Below, piece after piece: positions 1-6,079 of a DNA stretch of 6,570 bases. Source of the DNA: Paracoccaceae bacterium (lineage in GTDB: Bacteria; Pseudomonadota; Alphaproteobacteria; Rhodobacterales; Rhodobacteraceae); contig JAGLUD010000033.1 in the NCBI GenBank assembly GCA_023134935.1, forward strand, positions 1 through 6,570, read 5' to 3'. The position numbers and the translations under genes were made by a program. The notes under the pieces were generated by a model. It saw only the letters and a list, made by a program, of their open reading frames with translations. It searched no databases and was not told where the DNA came from. Each line of letters begins with the position of its first letter. Positions within the stretch are counted from its first letter, which is position 1.

Positions 1-71
1 AGCGCTGGCGATTTGCTATGTTTAATTGGCCAACCGACAACGCCGGCCAAGGGTGATACTGTGTTACTCAT
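1..71 (-). CDS. aroE: Shikimate dehydrogenase, N-terminal fragment (runs off the left edge)
   Basis: Only the first 23 codons and two bases are present, read leftward from the ATG at 71-69. The peptide contains [13 protein letters not shown] (residues 10-22), the N-terminal signature of shikimate dehydrogenases (G-x-P-x-x-H-S-x-S-P). Ser19 and Ser21 would match the two shikimate-contacting serines of E. coli AroE. The family reduces 3-dehydroshikimate to shikimate with NADPH in the cytoplasmic aromatic amino-acid pathway. The ATG overlaps the maf stop by 4 nt (ATGA), so translation is probably coupled to maf in a ppsR-maf-aroE operon. An AGGA lies directly against the ATG and a GAGGG lies 11 nt upstream. 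The NADP-binding domain is outside the window, so completeness cannot be judged. The motif and the usual maf-aroE adjacency in alphaproteobacteria make the call firm despite the short length. Confidence 0.88.
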   Translation of the reverse strand, partial: MSNTVSPLAGVVGWPIKHSKSPA

Positions 72-664
72 TCCTGACAAATCCCTCGTGTACGTAAAAA
101 ACCTAATATCTCCAGCAACGGCAACCCCAATACTGAGAAGTAATCGCCTTGAACCCTCGTGAACAACTGCGCGCCTTCTGCCTCCAGCTTATATGCACCG
201 ACGGTTGTAAACAAATCTTCTGCGTGTGTTTGCAGATAGTTTTCCAAAAACTCGTCGCTGAAAGGGCGCATCATCAGCTGTGCACGACCTACATGGCGCC
301 AAACCGGTGTGCCATCTTCGACAATTACAGCCGCTGACAAAAGTTCGTGTGTTTTACCACGGAGCGTTTCGAGCTGTGTGCGTGCCGCACCGATCGAGTC
401 CGGTTTATCAAACATCACACCTTCGCATACCAGTACTTGATCAGCGCCAAGTACCAGTGCTTCAGGGTTTTTCGCCGCCACCCGCCGCGCTTTCATTTCG
501 GCGAGTGCATCCGCGATGTCGCGCGCAGGGGCCCCTTCAGACAGCAAGGCTGACTTGATCGAGCCCTCGTCCACTCGTGCAACGACGGCTTCCAGCGATA
601 TACCAACGTTTCGCAACATTTCTGCGCGAATTACGGAGCCTGATGCCAAGATAAACGGTTTCAT
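68..664 (-). CDS. maf: Maf-like nucleoside triphosphate pyrophosphatase, YceF-like subgroup
   Basis: This 198-aa protein has the usual length for the Maf/HAM1-like family, which hydrolyses noncanonical or modified nucleotides to the monophosphate plus PPi in the cytoplasm. Visible signatures are [12 protein letters not shown] (residues 6-17, with the conserved Ser8 and Arg13), Lys58 in AEMKA, GADQV at 73-77 with the putative catalytic Asp75, and GLPL at 180-183. The [S/A]DQV form resembles E. coli YceF (7-methyl-GTP pyrophosphatase) more than YhdE (ADTIV, dTTP/UTP), so an m7GTP-type substrate is plausible; this is inference from one motif and general similarity. The first motif has G-S-V-I where many Mafs have S-P-x-R. 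The ATG at 664-662 overlaps the ppsR stop by 4 nt, and GGAG lies 8 nt upstream within ppsR. It is the middle gene of the leftward operon. Confidence 0.93.
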   Translation of the reverse strand: MKPFILASGSVIRAEMLRNVGISLEAVVARVDEGSIKSALLSEGAPARDIADALAEMKARRVAAKNPEALVLGADQVLVCEGVMFDKPDSIGAARTQLETLRGKTHELLSAAVIVEDGTPVWRHVGRAQLMMRPFSDEFLENYLQTHAEDLFTTVGAYKLEAEGAQLFTRVQGDYFSVLGLPLLEILGFLRTRGICQE

Positions 665-1476
665 GTTTTTCGCTCCGTCAAAATACCCCGAATTGCGGCT
701 GCGGTTTCCTCGATAGACCTTCTGGTCACATCTATAATCGGCAGTCCGTGTTTCTCGAAGAACAACCGTGCAGAGGCCAGTTCATTTTGAATATCTTTTA
801 TCTCGGCGTAGGCGATCAATTCAGGTTTACCCAACGCTTTCAGGCGATTTTGGCGCACTTGTGACAAGCGCATCGGGCTGGCGATCAATCCAATTGCAGG
901 AACGCCTGCGGCTAGTGCTTCTGTAAAAGTGGTGGGGACATCCTGATCTGGAACCAAAGGCACATTTGCGGCTCTAACACCCTGATAAGCCAAATAAATG
1001 CATGTCGGTGTCTTGGATGTACGGCTAACACCTACAAGAATGACATCGGCCTGACGAAGGTATTCTGCGCTTAACCCATCGTCGTGCAAAATAGCGTAAT
1101 CGATCGCGGACACCTGTTCCAAATAGTCCTTGTCAACTTTGTACTGCTTCCCGGGTTGTCCACTTGGTAGGATACCATCGAGATTCTCGAACGCTTTCAT
1201 AACGGGACCTAACAACGAGACAGCCTTGAAGCCCAAACTTTGGCTCGCTGCTTCTATTTGGTCGGTGATTTCTGTGCTAACGATTGTATAGATAACCAAA
1301 TCAACGCTTCCAAAACCCTCTATGAGGGATTTTGCGCGCTCGTTACTTCGTACAAACGGATACATTGTGATCTCGACCGGCATTTTGACAAACTGGCTAG
1401 CGACCGCGTTGGCGGCAGCAGTGACAGTTTCACCGGTCGCGTCCGACAGTAACACTATTTGGTAAGTCTTCGACAA
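661..1476 (-). CDS. ppsR: Pyruvate, phosphate dikinase (or PEP synthase) regulatory kinase/phosphorylase, DUF299
   Basis: The family consists of bifunctional cytoplasmic enzymes that inactivate pyruvate phosphate dikinase or PEP synthase by ADP-dependent phosphorylation of a threonine and reactivate it by Pi-dependent phosphorolysis. Which target is used here cannot be told from the window. The N-terminus has the family hallmark LLSDATGET (residues 9-17), and residues 149-156 are GVSRTSKT, the characteristic P-loop, followed by [10 protein letters not shown]. The reading frame is open up to an ATG at 1575, but I choose the TTG at 1476-1474: GGAG sits 7 nt upstream, the resulting 271 aa matches the usual family length, and homologues begin a few residues before the SDATGET motif. 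The extra 33 codons upstream encode no recognisable domain and lie in the origin region. It is the first gene of the leftward operon, with an ATGA overlap into maf. Confidence 0.93.
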   Translation of the reverse strand: MSKTYQIVLLSDATGETVTAAANAVASQFVKMPVEITMYPFVRSNERAKSLIEGFGSVDLVIYTIVSTEITDQIEAASQSLGFKAVSLLGPVMKAFENLDGILPSGQPGKQYKVDKDYLEQVSAIDYAILHDDGLSAEYLRQADVILVGVSRTSKTPTCIYLAYQGVRAANVPLVPDQDVPTTFTEALAAGVPAIGLIASPMRLSQVRQNRLKALGKPELIAYAEIKDIQNELASARLFFEKHGLPIIDVTRRSIEETAAAIRGILTERKT

Positions 1477-1495
1477 TACGATGCTCCGGAATCTG

Positions 1496-1547
1496 CCTGT
1501 GGATTGTTTAGGGGGTAACTTATGGAAAAGTCCATCTAGTCCACAGG
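1496..1547. repeat. 8-bp inverted repeat of DnaA-box-like cores
   Basis: CCTGTGGA (1496-1503) and TCCACAGG (1540-1547) are perfect reverse complements separated by 36 bp. Each contains the TGTGGA/TCCACA core of a DnaA box, but the full 9-mers (TGTGGATTG and TAGTCCACA) match only 7/9. They lie just upstream of the ppsR start, so DnaA bound here could affect ppsR transcription. That role is inferred, not shown. Confidence 0.45.
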
Positions 1548-1565
1548 TGAATTTTGCATAGAAAG

Positions 1566-1574
1566 TTTTACACA
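1566..1574 (+). promoter_or_regulatory. DnaA box (TTTTACACA)
   Basis: This 9-mer fits the relaxed consensus TTWTNCACA. It is part of an 11-bp sequence, AGTTTTACACA (1564-1574), whose exact reverse complement is at 1707-1717, so the two sites form an inverted pair around the centre of the origin. Confidence 0.6.
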
Positions 1575-1586
1575 CCTTTTGAAATT

Positions 1587-1595
1587 TTATTCACA
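1587..1595 (+). promoter_or_regulatory. DnaA box (TTATTCACA)
   Basis: The 9-mer TTATTCACA fits TTWTNCACA fully and differs from the strict consensus TTATCCACA at one position. It sits in an A/T-rich stretch, 21 bp after the start of the box at 1566, so the two boxes lie in the same orientation two helical turns apart. Confidence 0.65.
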
Positions 1596-1628
1596 TTTTT
1601 ATGCTTGGGGACAAAAATTTTGGGGCCT

Positions 1629-1637
1629 TGTGGATAA
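1629..1637 (-). promoter_or_regulatory. Perfect DnaA box (TTATCCACA on the minus strand)
   Basis: TGTGGATAA on the plus strand is the exact complement of the high-affinity consensus TTATCCACA. It is the only perfect box I found in the gap. It lies near the centre and faces the two plus-oriented boxes to its left. It follows a short TTGGGG direct repeat (1605-1610 and 1620-1625) that flanks an AAAAATTTT run. Confidence 0.75.
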
Positions 1638-1694
1638 AATTAGAGGGTTTCGCGAATAATTATGAAAAATACGGTAACTAGGCGCAGATGTCGC

Positions 1695-1715
1695 TATGGA
1701 TAACCTTGTGTAAAA
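1695..1715 (-). promoter_or_regulatory. Pair of DnaA boxes
   Basis: TATGGATAA (1695-1703, 8/9 to the consensus) and TGTGTAAAA (1707-1715, fits TTWTNCACA on the minus strand) lie in tandem with 3 bp between them. Closely spaced tandem boxes are typical of DnaA filament-forming origin segments. The second is one arm of the 11-bp inverted pair with 1564-1574. Confidence 0.6.
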
Positions 1716-1761
1716 CTATCTAAATGCGGTAATCCACATTATTCATGCTATCTACTATCAA
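1716..1761 (+). repeat. Iterated CTATCWA heptamers with candidate DnaA-trio tract
   Basis: CTATCTA occurs at 1716-1722 and 1748-1754, followed immediately by CTATCAA at 1755-1761. The last two together contain CTACTATCA (1752-1760), which reads 3'-GAT GAT AGT-5' on the complementary strand. That resembles the DnaA-trio (3'-[G/A]AT-5') repeats of the basal unwinding system first defined in Bacillus subtilis. Function here is inferred only. Confidence 0.35.
1730..1738 (+). promoter_or_regulatory. DnaA box (TAATCCACA), nearest to the A/T-rich tract
   Basis: TAATCCACA matches TTATCCACA at 8/9 and also differs by one base from the Caulobacter origin G-box TGATCCACA. It is the last box before the CTACTATCA tract and the A/T-rich run, so it is the natural candidate for loading DnaA toward the unwinding element. 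Confidence 0.55.
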
Positions 1762-1770
1762 CCACCACTT

Positions 1771-1795
1771 CTCTTAAATATTTATATTATAAGAG
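1771..1795. other. Candidate DNA unwinding element and hairpin upstream of hemE
   Basis: Positions 1774-1792 are 19 consecutive A/T bases (TTAAATATTTATATTATAA), the longest such run I see in the window. They are flanked by a perfect 6-bp inverted repeat, CTCTTA (1771-1776) and TAAGAG (1790-1795). The position next to the last DnaA box fits an unwinding element. The same bases could also hold the hemE -10 element, and the right arm runs into the hemE ribosome-binding site. Confidence 0.5.
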
Positions 1796-1805
1796 GGAGA
1801 ACAAA

Positions 1806-2843
1806 ATGACCGAATTGCCAAAGAAAACTTTACTCCGTGTACTTGCTGGGGAAACGCTAAAAACGCCTCCGGTTTGGATGATGCGTCAAGCAGGACGATA
1901 TTTACCAGAATATCGCGAATTGCGGGCCACAGCGGGTGGGTTTTTGGATCTTTGTTATAACCCAGAGTTTGCTACAGAAGTAACCATGCAACCAATCCGT
2001 CGATATGGATTTGATGCAGCGATCCTGTTTGCAGATATTTTGTTGTTACCTCAAGCGTTAGGAATGGACCTTTGGTTCGCAGAAGGCGAAGGACCTAGGC
2101 TTAATCCGGTAACTTGTGCGGCTGATTTAAGTAAGCTGAAGGGTAAAGATGATATTCATGACGTTCTAGGACCGGTCTACGAGACCGTTAAGCGTCTTTC
2201 AGGCGAATTACCTAAGGAAACGACGTTGATCGGCTTTGCTGGCGCTCCTTGGACGGTTGCGACGTATATGATTGCTGGTCGTGGGACACCTGATCAAGGC
2301 CCTGCGCGGGAATGGATGTACCGTGATCCGGAAGGTTTTGGACAGCTTATTGACTTGATCACAGAATCAACGATCGAGTATTTGGCGAAGCAGGTTGAAG
2401 CGGGCGCAGAAGTTATCAAATTGTTTGATAGCTGGGCTGGCGCACTTGGTGGGTCTTGTTTTGAAGATTATGCATTGAAACCGGCTGTTCGGATTGCGAC
2501 TGAATTGAAGGCCCGCTTCCCTGGTTTGCCAGTAATTGGTTTTCCGCGCGGTGCAAGTGGCGGCTACATCAAATTCGCAGATGCAGGTGTGTTTGACGGT
2601 GTTGCAATTGATACATCGGTTCCAGCAGATTGGGCGCGCGATGTCTTACAAAACAAAGTTGCCGTGCAAGGAAACCTTGATCCGATGTTACTGATCACTG
2701 GCGGCGAATCCTTAGAGAGGGAAACACAGCGATTGCTGGATATTCTTGGTCAGGGTCCATATATTTTCAACCTTGGACACGGAATTACGCCACAAGGTGA
2801 TCCGGCGAATGTCGAGAAAATGTTGAGAGTTATCAGAGGGTAA
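1806..2843 (+). CDS. hemE: Uroporphyrinogen decarboxylase
   Basis: This enzyme removes the four acetate carboxyls of uroporphyrinogen III to give coproporphyrinogen III, a committed cytoplasmic step of heme (and, in phototrophs, bacteriochlorophyll) synthesis. The 345-aa length is normal. The N-terminal signature [13 protein letters not shown] (24-36) carries Arg27 and Arg31, which bind substrate carboxylates. FADILL contains Asp77, which fits the essential pyrrole-contacting aspartate (human Asp86). [12 protein letters not shown] (143-154) is the second signature, with Tyr154. LGHGITPQG near the C-terminus carries His325, matching the conserved histidine of the family. AGGGAGA at 1794-1800, 5 nt before the ATG, sets the start. 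It is the first gene rightward of oriC; in Caulobacter hemE transcription begins within the origin, so expression here may respond to initiation. The protein looks complete and ordinary. Confidence 0.98.
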   Translation: MTELPKKTLLRVLAGETLKTPPVWMMRQAGRYLPEYRELRATAGGFLDLCYNPEFATEVTMQPIRRYGFDAAILFADILLLPQALGMDLWFAEGEGPRLNPVTCAADLSKLKGKDDIHDVLGPVYETVKRLSGELPKETTLIGFAGAPWTVATYMIAGRGTPDQGPAREWMYRDPEGFGQLIDLITESTIEYLAKQVEAGAEVIKLFDSWAGALGGSCFEDYALKPAVRIATELKARFPGLPVIGFPRGASGGYIKFADAGVFDGVAIDTSVPADWARDVLQNKVAVQGNLDPMLLITGGESLERETQRLLDILGQGPYIFNLGHGITPQGDPANVEKMLRVIRG

Positions 2844-2847
2844 CCAT

Positions 2848-3300
2848 ATGTCTGACTTTCTAACATCAGCTTATCCATGGATTTTATCGTTGCATATCGT
2901 GTCGGTCATATCTTGGATGGCGGGGATGTTTTATTTGCCACGACTGTTCGTATATCACGCTGAAACCGCACCAGTTGGCAGTGAGCAGTCCGAGATTTTC
3001 AAAGTCATGGAACGCAAATTGCTTCGCGCGATCATTAATCCTGCCATGACGGCTACATGGATTTTCGGCCTATTGCTTGTCTTTACACCCGGGATTGTCG
3101 ACTGGTCGAGTATTTGGCCGTGGGTTAAATCGGCGATGGTCATTGCAATGTCTGCTTATCACGGGTGGCTGTCCGCACGGCGTAAAGAGTTTGAGCGGGA
3201 CGAAAATACACGTAGTGGTCGTACCTATCGTATCTCGAACGAAATACCGACTGTGTTAATGCTAGTGATCGTATTTATGGTAATTCCTAAACCGTTTTAA
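2848..3300 (+). CDS. hemJ: Protoporphyrinogen IX oxidase, HemJ type (UPF0093/TIGR00701)
   Basis: This 150-aa membrane protein oxidises protoporphyrinogen IX to protoporphyrin IX, the step before iron insertion, in bacteria lacking HemG and HemY. Four hydrophobic segments are visible at about 10-30, 61-80, 92-109 and 133-147. Family hallmarks are LHIVSVISWMAGMFYLPRLF (15-34) with His16, Trp23 and Arg32, followed by VYH with His37; Lys94 at the start of the third segment; and RISNEIP (128-134) before the last. There is no signal peptide, as is usual for the family. The start lies 4 nt after the hemE stop, with AGAGGG 7 nt upstream inside the end of hemE, so the two are almost certainly co-transcribed and supply neighbouring parts of one pathway. 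The length and motifs indicate an intact protein. Confidence 0.94.
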   Translation: MSDFLTSAYPWILSLHIVSVISWMAGMFYLPRLFVYHAETAPVGSEQSEIFKVMERKLLRAIINPAMTATWIFGLLLVFTPGIVDWSSIWPWVKSAMVIAMSAYHGWLSARRKEFERDENTRSGRTYRISNEIPTVLMLVIVFMVIPKPF

Positions 3301-3307
3301 TCAATAT

Positions 3308-3337
3308 TTGACATTTAGTTGAAAAAACCGATATGTA
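3308..3337 (+). promoter_or_regulatory. Candidate sigma-70 promoter for rho
   Basis: TTGACA (3308-3313) matches the -35 consensus exactly. The -10 is weak: TATGTA (3332-3337) at 18-bp spacing. The site starts 8 bases after the hemJ stop and would give an untranslated leader of about 90 nt before rho. The -35 match is good, the -10 is not, and no start site has been shown. Confidence 0.45.
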
Positions 3338-3392
3338 ACGACAAGCACGGGCGGTTCTCGTCCAGAATGTGCGCTCCCCAATTGAAAAGCTT

Positions 3393-3412
3393 TGCATGAC
3401 TCTGGTCATGTG
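3393..3412 (+). promoter_or_regulatory. Hairpin in the rho leader
   Basis: CATGAC (3395-3400) and GTCATG (3405-3410) form a perfect 6-bp stem around the tetraloop TCTG. Two G-U pairs (3394/3411 and 3393/3412) can extend it. No U-run follows, so it is not an intrinsic terminator. It ends 22 nt before the rho ATG. Known rho genes control their own transcription in the leader, so this may be a regulatory structure; that is inference. ATGTGCGC is repeated directly at 3367-3374 and 3408-3415. Confidence 0.4.
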
Positions 3413-3423
3413 CGCCTAGAACT

Positions 3424-3459
3424 ATGGTAAATTTATGGAAATCGAAAAACTTTCTTTAG
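3424..3459 (+). other. Possible 11-codon leader ORF overlapping the rho start
   Basis: An ATG at 3424 opens a frame encoding [11 protein letters not shown] and stopping at TAG 3457-3459. It spans the rho ATG at 3435 in a different frame. Neither ATG has a clear Shine-Dalgarno sequence, so the two starts could compete. It may equally be chance; nothing but position supports translation. Confidence 0.2.
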
Positions 3460-4706
3460 CTGAATTGAAGGCTAAAACTCCGGCTGACTTGTTGTCTACT
3501 GCTGAGGATTTGGAAATCGAAAACGCGTCCACGATGCGTAAAGGCGACATGATGTTCGCGATCCTCAAGGAAATGGCCGAGGATGGTGTCGAGATTTCCG
3601 GTGATGGAGTTGTCGAGGTTCTGAAAGACGGTTTCGGGTTCTTGCGCTCACCTGCTGCGAATTATCTGGCTGGCCCAGAAGATATTTACGTTAGCCCAGA
3701 GCAAATTCGCAAATACTCGCTGCGTACTGGTGATACCGTTGACGGTGTCATTAATGCGCCTGGCGAAGGGGAAAAGTATTTTGGGTTGGTGGATGTGTCA
3801 CTGATCAACTTCGAAGATCCGGAAAAGTCTAAACACAAGATTAACTTTGATAACCTTACACCACTTTATCCCGATGAACGGCTGGTGATGGAGATCGAAG
3901 ACCCTACGATTAAGGATAAGACGCCACGGATTATCGATCTGGTAGCCCCGATTGGTAAAGGTCAACGTTCGTTGGTTGTTGCGCCGCCAAGAACTGGTAA
4001 GACTATGATTTTGCAGAATATTGCGAAATCTATTGCTGCGAACCACCCTGAGTGCTTCCTAATCGTTCTGCTAGTTGACGAGCGCCCAGAGGAAGTTACC
4101 GATATGCAGCGCAGCGTTAAGGGCGAGGTTGTTGCCTCCACCTTTGACGAACCAGCATCGCGTCACGTTGCGGTTGCCGAGATGGTAATCGAGAAAGCCA
4201 AGCGCTTGGTGGAGCATAAGCGGGATGTAGTTATTTTGCTGGATTCGATTACCCGCCTAGGCCGTGCGTTTAATACGGTGGTTCCGTCTTCCGGTAAGGT
4301 TTTGACCGGTGGTGTTGACGCAAACGCGCTGCAACGCCCGAAACGTTTCTTCGGTGCGGCGCGTAATATCGAAGAAGGTGGCTCGCTTACAATTATCGCA
4401 ACAGCTTTGATTGATACGGGTAGCCGGATGGATGAAGTTATTTTCGAAGAGTTCAAAGGCACGGGTAACTCAGAAGTTGTTCTTGATCGTAAGATTGCAG
4501 ACAAACGCGTTTTCCCTGCGATCGACATTCTGAAATCCGGTACACGGAAAGAAGAGCTGCTGGTCGAGAAAAGCGAACTGTCGAAAATGTTCCTTCTTCG
4601 CCGTATTCTGAACCCGATGGGGACCACGGATGCAGCAGAGTTCTTGCTTGGCAAGATGAAACAGACGAAGACAAACTCCGAGTTCTTCGATTCTATGAAC
4701 AGCTAA
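3435..4706 (+). CDS. rho: Transcription termination factor Rho
   Basis: Rho is the hexameric RNA-dependent ATPase/helicase that ends transcription at Rho-dependent sites. The 423-aa length is typical of alphaproteobacteria. Domains in order: the N-terminal helical domain (about 1-50, with [14 protein letters not shown]), the cold-shock-like primary RNA-binding domain with DGFGFLRSP (65-73) and [12 protein letters not shown] (77-88), then the RecA-type ATPase. The Walker A motif is APPRTGKT (183-190, Lys189). DERPEEV (215-221) carries the expected catalytic acid region. Walker B is VVILLD (265-270). The Q-loop is [16 protein letters not shown] (291-306), and the R-loop is KGTGNSE (341-347). 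No insertion is seen in the N-terminal domain. The ATG at 3435 gives the family's normal N-terminus but lacks a recognisable Shine-Dalgarno sequence, unlike the neighbouring genes. It probably has its own promoter and ends at a strong intrinsic terminator. Confidence 0.98.
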   Translation: MEIEKLSLAELKAKTPADLLSTAEDLEIENASTMRKGDMMFAILKEMAEDGVEISGDGVVEVLKDGFGFLRSPAANYLAGPEDIYVSPEQIRKYSLRTGDTVDGVINAPGEGEKYFGLVDVSLINFEDPEKSKHKINFDNLTPLYPDERLVMEIEDPTIKDKTPRIIDLVAPIGKGQRSLVVAPPRTGKTMILQNIAKSIAANHPECFLIVLLVDERPEEVTDMQRSVKGEVVASTFDEPASRHVAVAEMVIEKAKRLVEHKRDVVILLDSITRLGRAFNTVVPSSGKVLTGGVDANALQRPKRFFGAARNIEEGGSLTIIATALIDTGSRMDEVIFEEFKGTGNSEVVLDRKIADKRVFPAIDILKSGTRKEELLVEKSELSKMFLLRRILNPMGTTDAAEFLLGKMKQTKTNSEFFDSMNS

Positions 4707-4726
4707 CACCAGACAAATTTCAATGG

Positions 4727-4753
4727 AAACCCGGGCTAAGTCTCGGGTTTTTT
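4727..4753 (+). terminator. Intrinsic terminator after rho
   Basis: AAACCCGGG (4727-4735) pairs with CTCGGGTTT (4742-4750), with one G-U pair, around the 6-nt loop CTAAGT. A run of six T (4748-4753) follows. This is a good Rho-independent terminator 20 nt after the rho stop, and it should largely separate rho from mnmE transcription. Rho's own message thus ends without needing Rho. Confidence 0.9.
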
Positions 4754-4777
4754 CATTAATTACAGGTAGATACAGTC

Positions 4778-6076
4778 ATGCACGATACAATTTTTGCATT
4801 AGCAACGGCGCGTGGTCGGGCGGGCGTAGCAGTTGTACGTGTGTCCGGTCCTTTGGCATGGGATGCTGTGTCCACATTGGTTAATGAATTGCCGAAACCC
4901 AAACACGCTGCGCTTCGTGTCGTTCGTACGTTGGAGGGTGAGCCGCTCGACGAGGCCCTGATTCTGACTTTTGATTCCGGTGCCAGCTTCACTGGCGAGC
5001 GAGTCGTCGAGGTGCATCTGCATGGCTCAGTCGCGGTAGTGGCAGCGGTCTTGCGGGAGCTATCTAATTGCCAAGGGGTGAGGTTGGCCGAAGCCGGTGA
5101 ATTTACGCGGCAGGCTCTCGATAATGGGCGGTTGGACTTGGCTCAAGTTGAAGGTTTGGCCGATCTGATCGATGCTGAAACCGAAGCGCAGCGGCGACAA
5201 GCCCTTACGGTTATGCGTGGTGCATTGAGTAAGAAAACGCAGGTTTGGCGCGAGACACTAATACGCGCCGTAGCGTTGTTAGAAGTTACGATTGATTTCG
5301 CGGATGAAGAGGTGCCAGTAGACGTTTCGCCAGAAGTATTGGAACTGATAAATGTCGCACGTGCTGGCATGCAGGTCGAAGCAGATGGTAGCAGTATCTC
5401 CGAGCGTATTCGTGACGGGTTTGAGGTCGCTATTATTGGGCGCCCAAATATTGGAAAATCCACACTTTTGAACACATTAGCGAAGAAGGACGCAGCAATT
5501 ACTTCTGCGATTGCCGGCACTACTCGCGATGTTATCGAGGTTCGAATGGACCTTGGCGGTTTGCCAATTACGCTTCTTGATACGGCGGGCCTTCGGGTAT
5601 CGGAAGACGAAATAGAAATCTTGGGCGTCGAGCGCGCGAAATTCCGTGCCGAGGCAGCGGATATTCGTGTATTCCTGCTTGCTGAAGGCGAGAGATATGA
5701 AGAACTGGGCGTTGAGTTCAAGTCTGGTGATCTGGTCGCATATGGTAAAGCGGATGTAACTGAAGCTGACGGACTGTCAGTTTCTGGTTTGACCGGTGCC
5801 GGAGTGGAGGAGCTTCTGCATCTGCTTTCTGACGAACTTTCAAGTAGAGCATCCGGCGCTAGTTCAGCCGTTCGAGAGCGTCATCGTATCGCTTTGATGG
5901 ATGGTATAACGGCGCTGGACAACGCGGAAGCTCACGTTAAAGCAGGTGCAGAATGGTCCGACCTCGCCGCTGAAGACATGCGACAGACCTTGCGATCCCT
6001 TGATTCTATGATAGGGCGTGTAGATGTGGAAAATGTTCTCGATGTGATATTTTCCAGCTTCTGTATCGGAAAGTAG
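4778..6076 (+). CDS. mnmE: tRNA uridine-5-carboxymethylaminomethyl modification GTPase MnmE (TrmE)
   Basis: With MnmG this enzyme installs the (carboxymethyl)aminomethyl group on wobble uridine 34 of certain tRNAs, using GTP hydrolysis and methylene-tetrahydrofolate. The 432 aa comprise an N-terminal folate-binding domain (about 1-118, starting DTIFALAT and including [15 protein letters not shown] at 107-121), a helical domain, and an inserted G domain (about 215-350). The G domain shows GRPNIGKS (221-228; Asn224 is the potassium-coordinating position), TTRD (248-251) and DTAG (268-271). Glu280 matches by spacing the catalytic Glu282 of E. coli. The G4 motif is YGKAD (322-326), where NKxD is usual. 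The protein ends in FCIGK, the invariant C-terminus with the essential cysteine (Cys429). It is somewhat shorter than the approximately 450-aa norm because the segment between G3 and G4 is short. AGG about 11 nt upstream is a modest ribosome-binding site. mnmG follows after 11 nt. Confidence 0.97.
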   Translation: MHDTIFALATARGRAGVAVVRVSGPLAWDAVSTLVNELPKPKHAALRVVRTLEGEPLDEALILTFDSGASFTGERVVEVHLHGSVAVVAAVLRELSNCQGVRLAEAGEFTRQALDNGRLDLAQVEGLADLIDAETEAQRRQALTVMRGALSKKTQVWRETLIRAVALLEVTIDFADEEVPVDVSPEVLELINVARAGMQVEADGSSISERIRDGFEVAIIGRPNIGKSTLLNTLAKKDAAITSAIAGTTRDVIEVRMDLGGLPITLLDTAGLRVSEDEIEILGVERAKFRAEAADIRVFLLAEGERYEELGVEFKSGDLVAYGKADVTEADGLSVSGLTGAGVEELLHLLSDELSSRASGASSAVRERHRIALMDGITALDNAEAHVKAGAEWSDLAAEDMRQTLRSLDSMIGRVDVENVLDVIFSSFCIGK

Positions 6077-6079
6077 GAG

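Larger units (their letters stand above)
1477..1805. other. Probable chromosomal replication origin (oriC)
   Basis: This 329-bp gap separates divergent ppsR and hemE and is visibly richer in A/T than its surroundings. In Caulobacter crescentus the mapped origin lies between the same two neighbours (RP001/DUF299 and hemE). The gap carries one perfect DnaA box (1629-1637), three matches to the relaxed consensus TTWTNCACA (1566-1574, 1587-1595, 1707-1715), two 8/9 boxes (1695-1703, 1730-1738) and weaker 7/9 cores at 1498-1506 and 1537-1545. An all-A/T run at 1774-1792 could be the unwinding element. One GANTC (CcrM-type methylation) site is at 1489-1493. I found no convincing CtrA pair (TTAA-N7-TTAA). 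Promoters for hemE and ppsR should also lie here, but I could not assign them with confidence. Confidence 0.82.

Noticed and set aside
149..716. Several plus-strand open frames across maf and the end of ppsR
   Set aside because: They overlap each other and well-supported minus-strand genes, and none shows a known motif.
1477..1575. N-terminal extension of ppsR from the ATG at 1575
   Set aside because: The extension is outside the family's usual length, carries no domain, and crosses DnaA-box-like sequence. TTG 1476 has a well-placed GGAG.
1774..1788. CtrA-type binding site (TTAA-N7-TTAA) in the A/T tract
   Set aside because: The first half-site is present, but the second reads TATT, which does not match; no other pair was found in the gap.
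3321..3356. Minus-strand terminator (CGG followed by a T-run when read leftward)
   Set aside because: The stem is only 5 bp (AACCG/CGGTT) with a 21-nt loop, and no minus-strand gene ends nearby.
4163..4654. 163-codon open frame antisense to rho
   Set aside because: It lies fully inside the conserved Rho ATPase domain on the other strand, has low-complexity Ser/Arg-rich translation, and no supporting ribosome site or neighbour.
5143..5721. 192-codon open frame antisense to mnmE
   Set aside because: It is the mirror of a real gene with clear MnmE motifs. The product is a Ser/Arg-rich composition typical of reverse-strand reading, with no recognisable domain.
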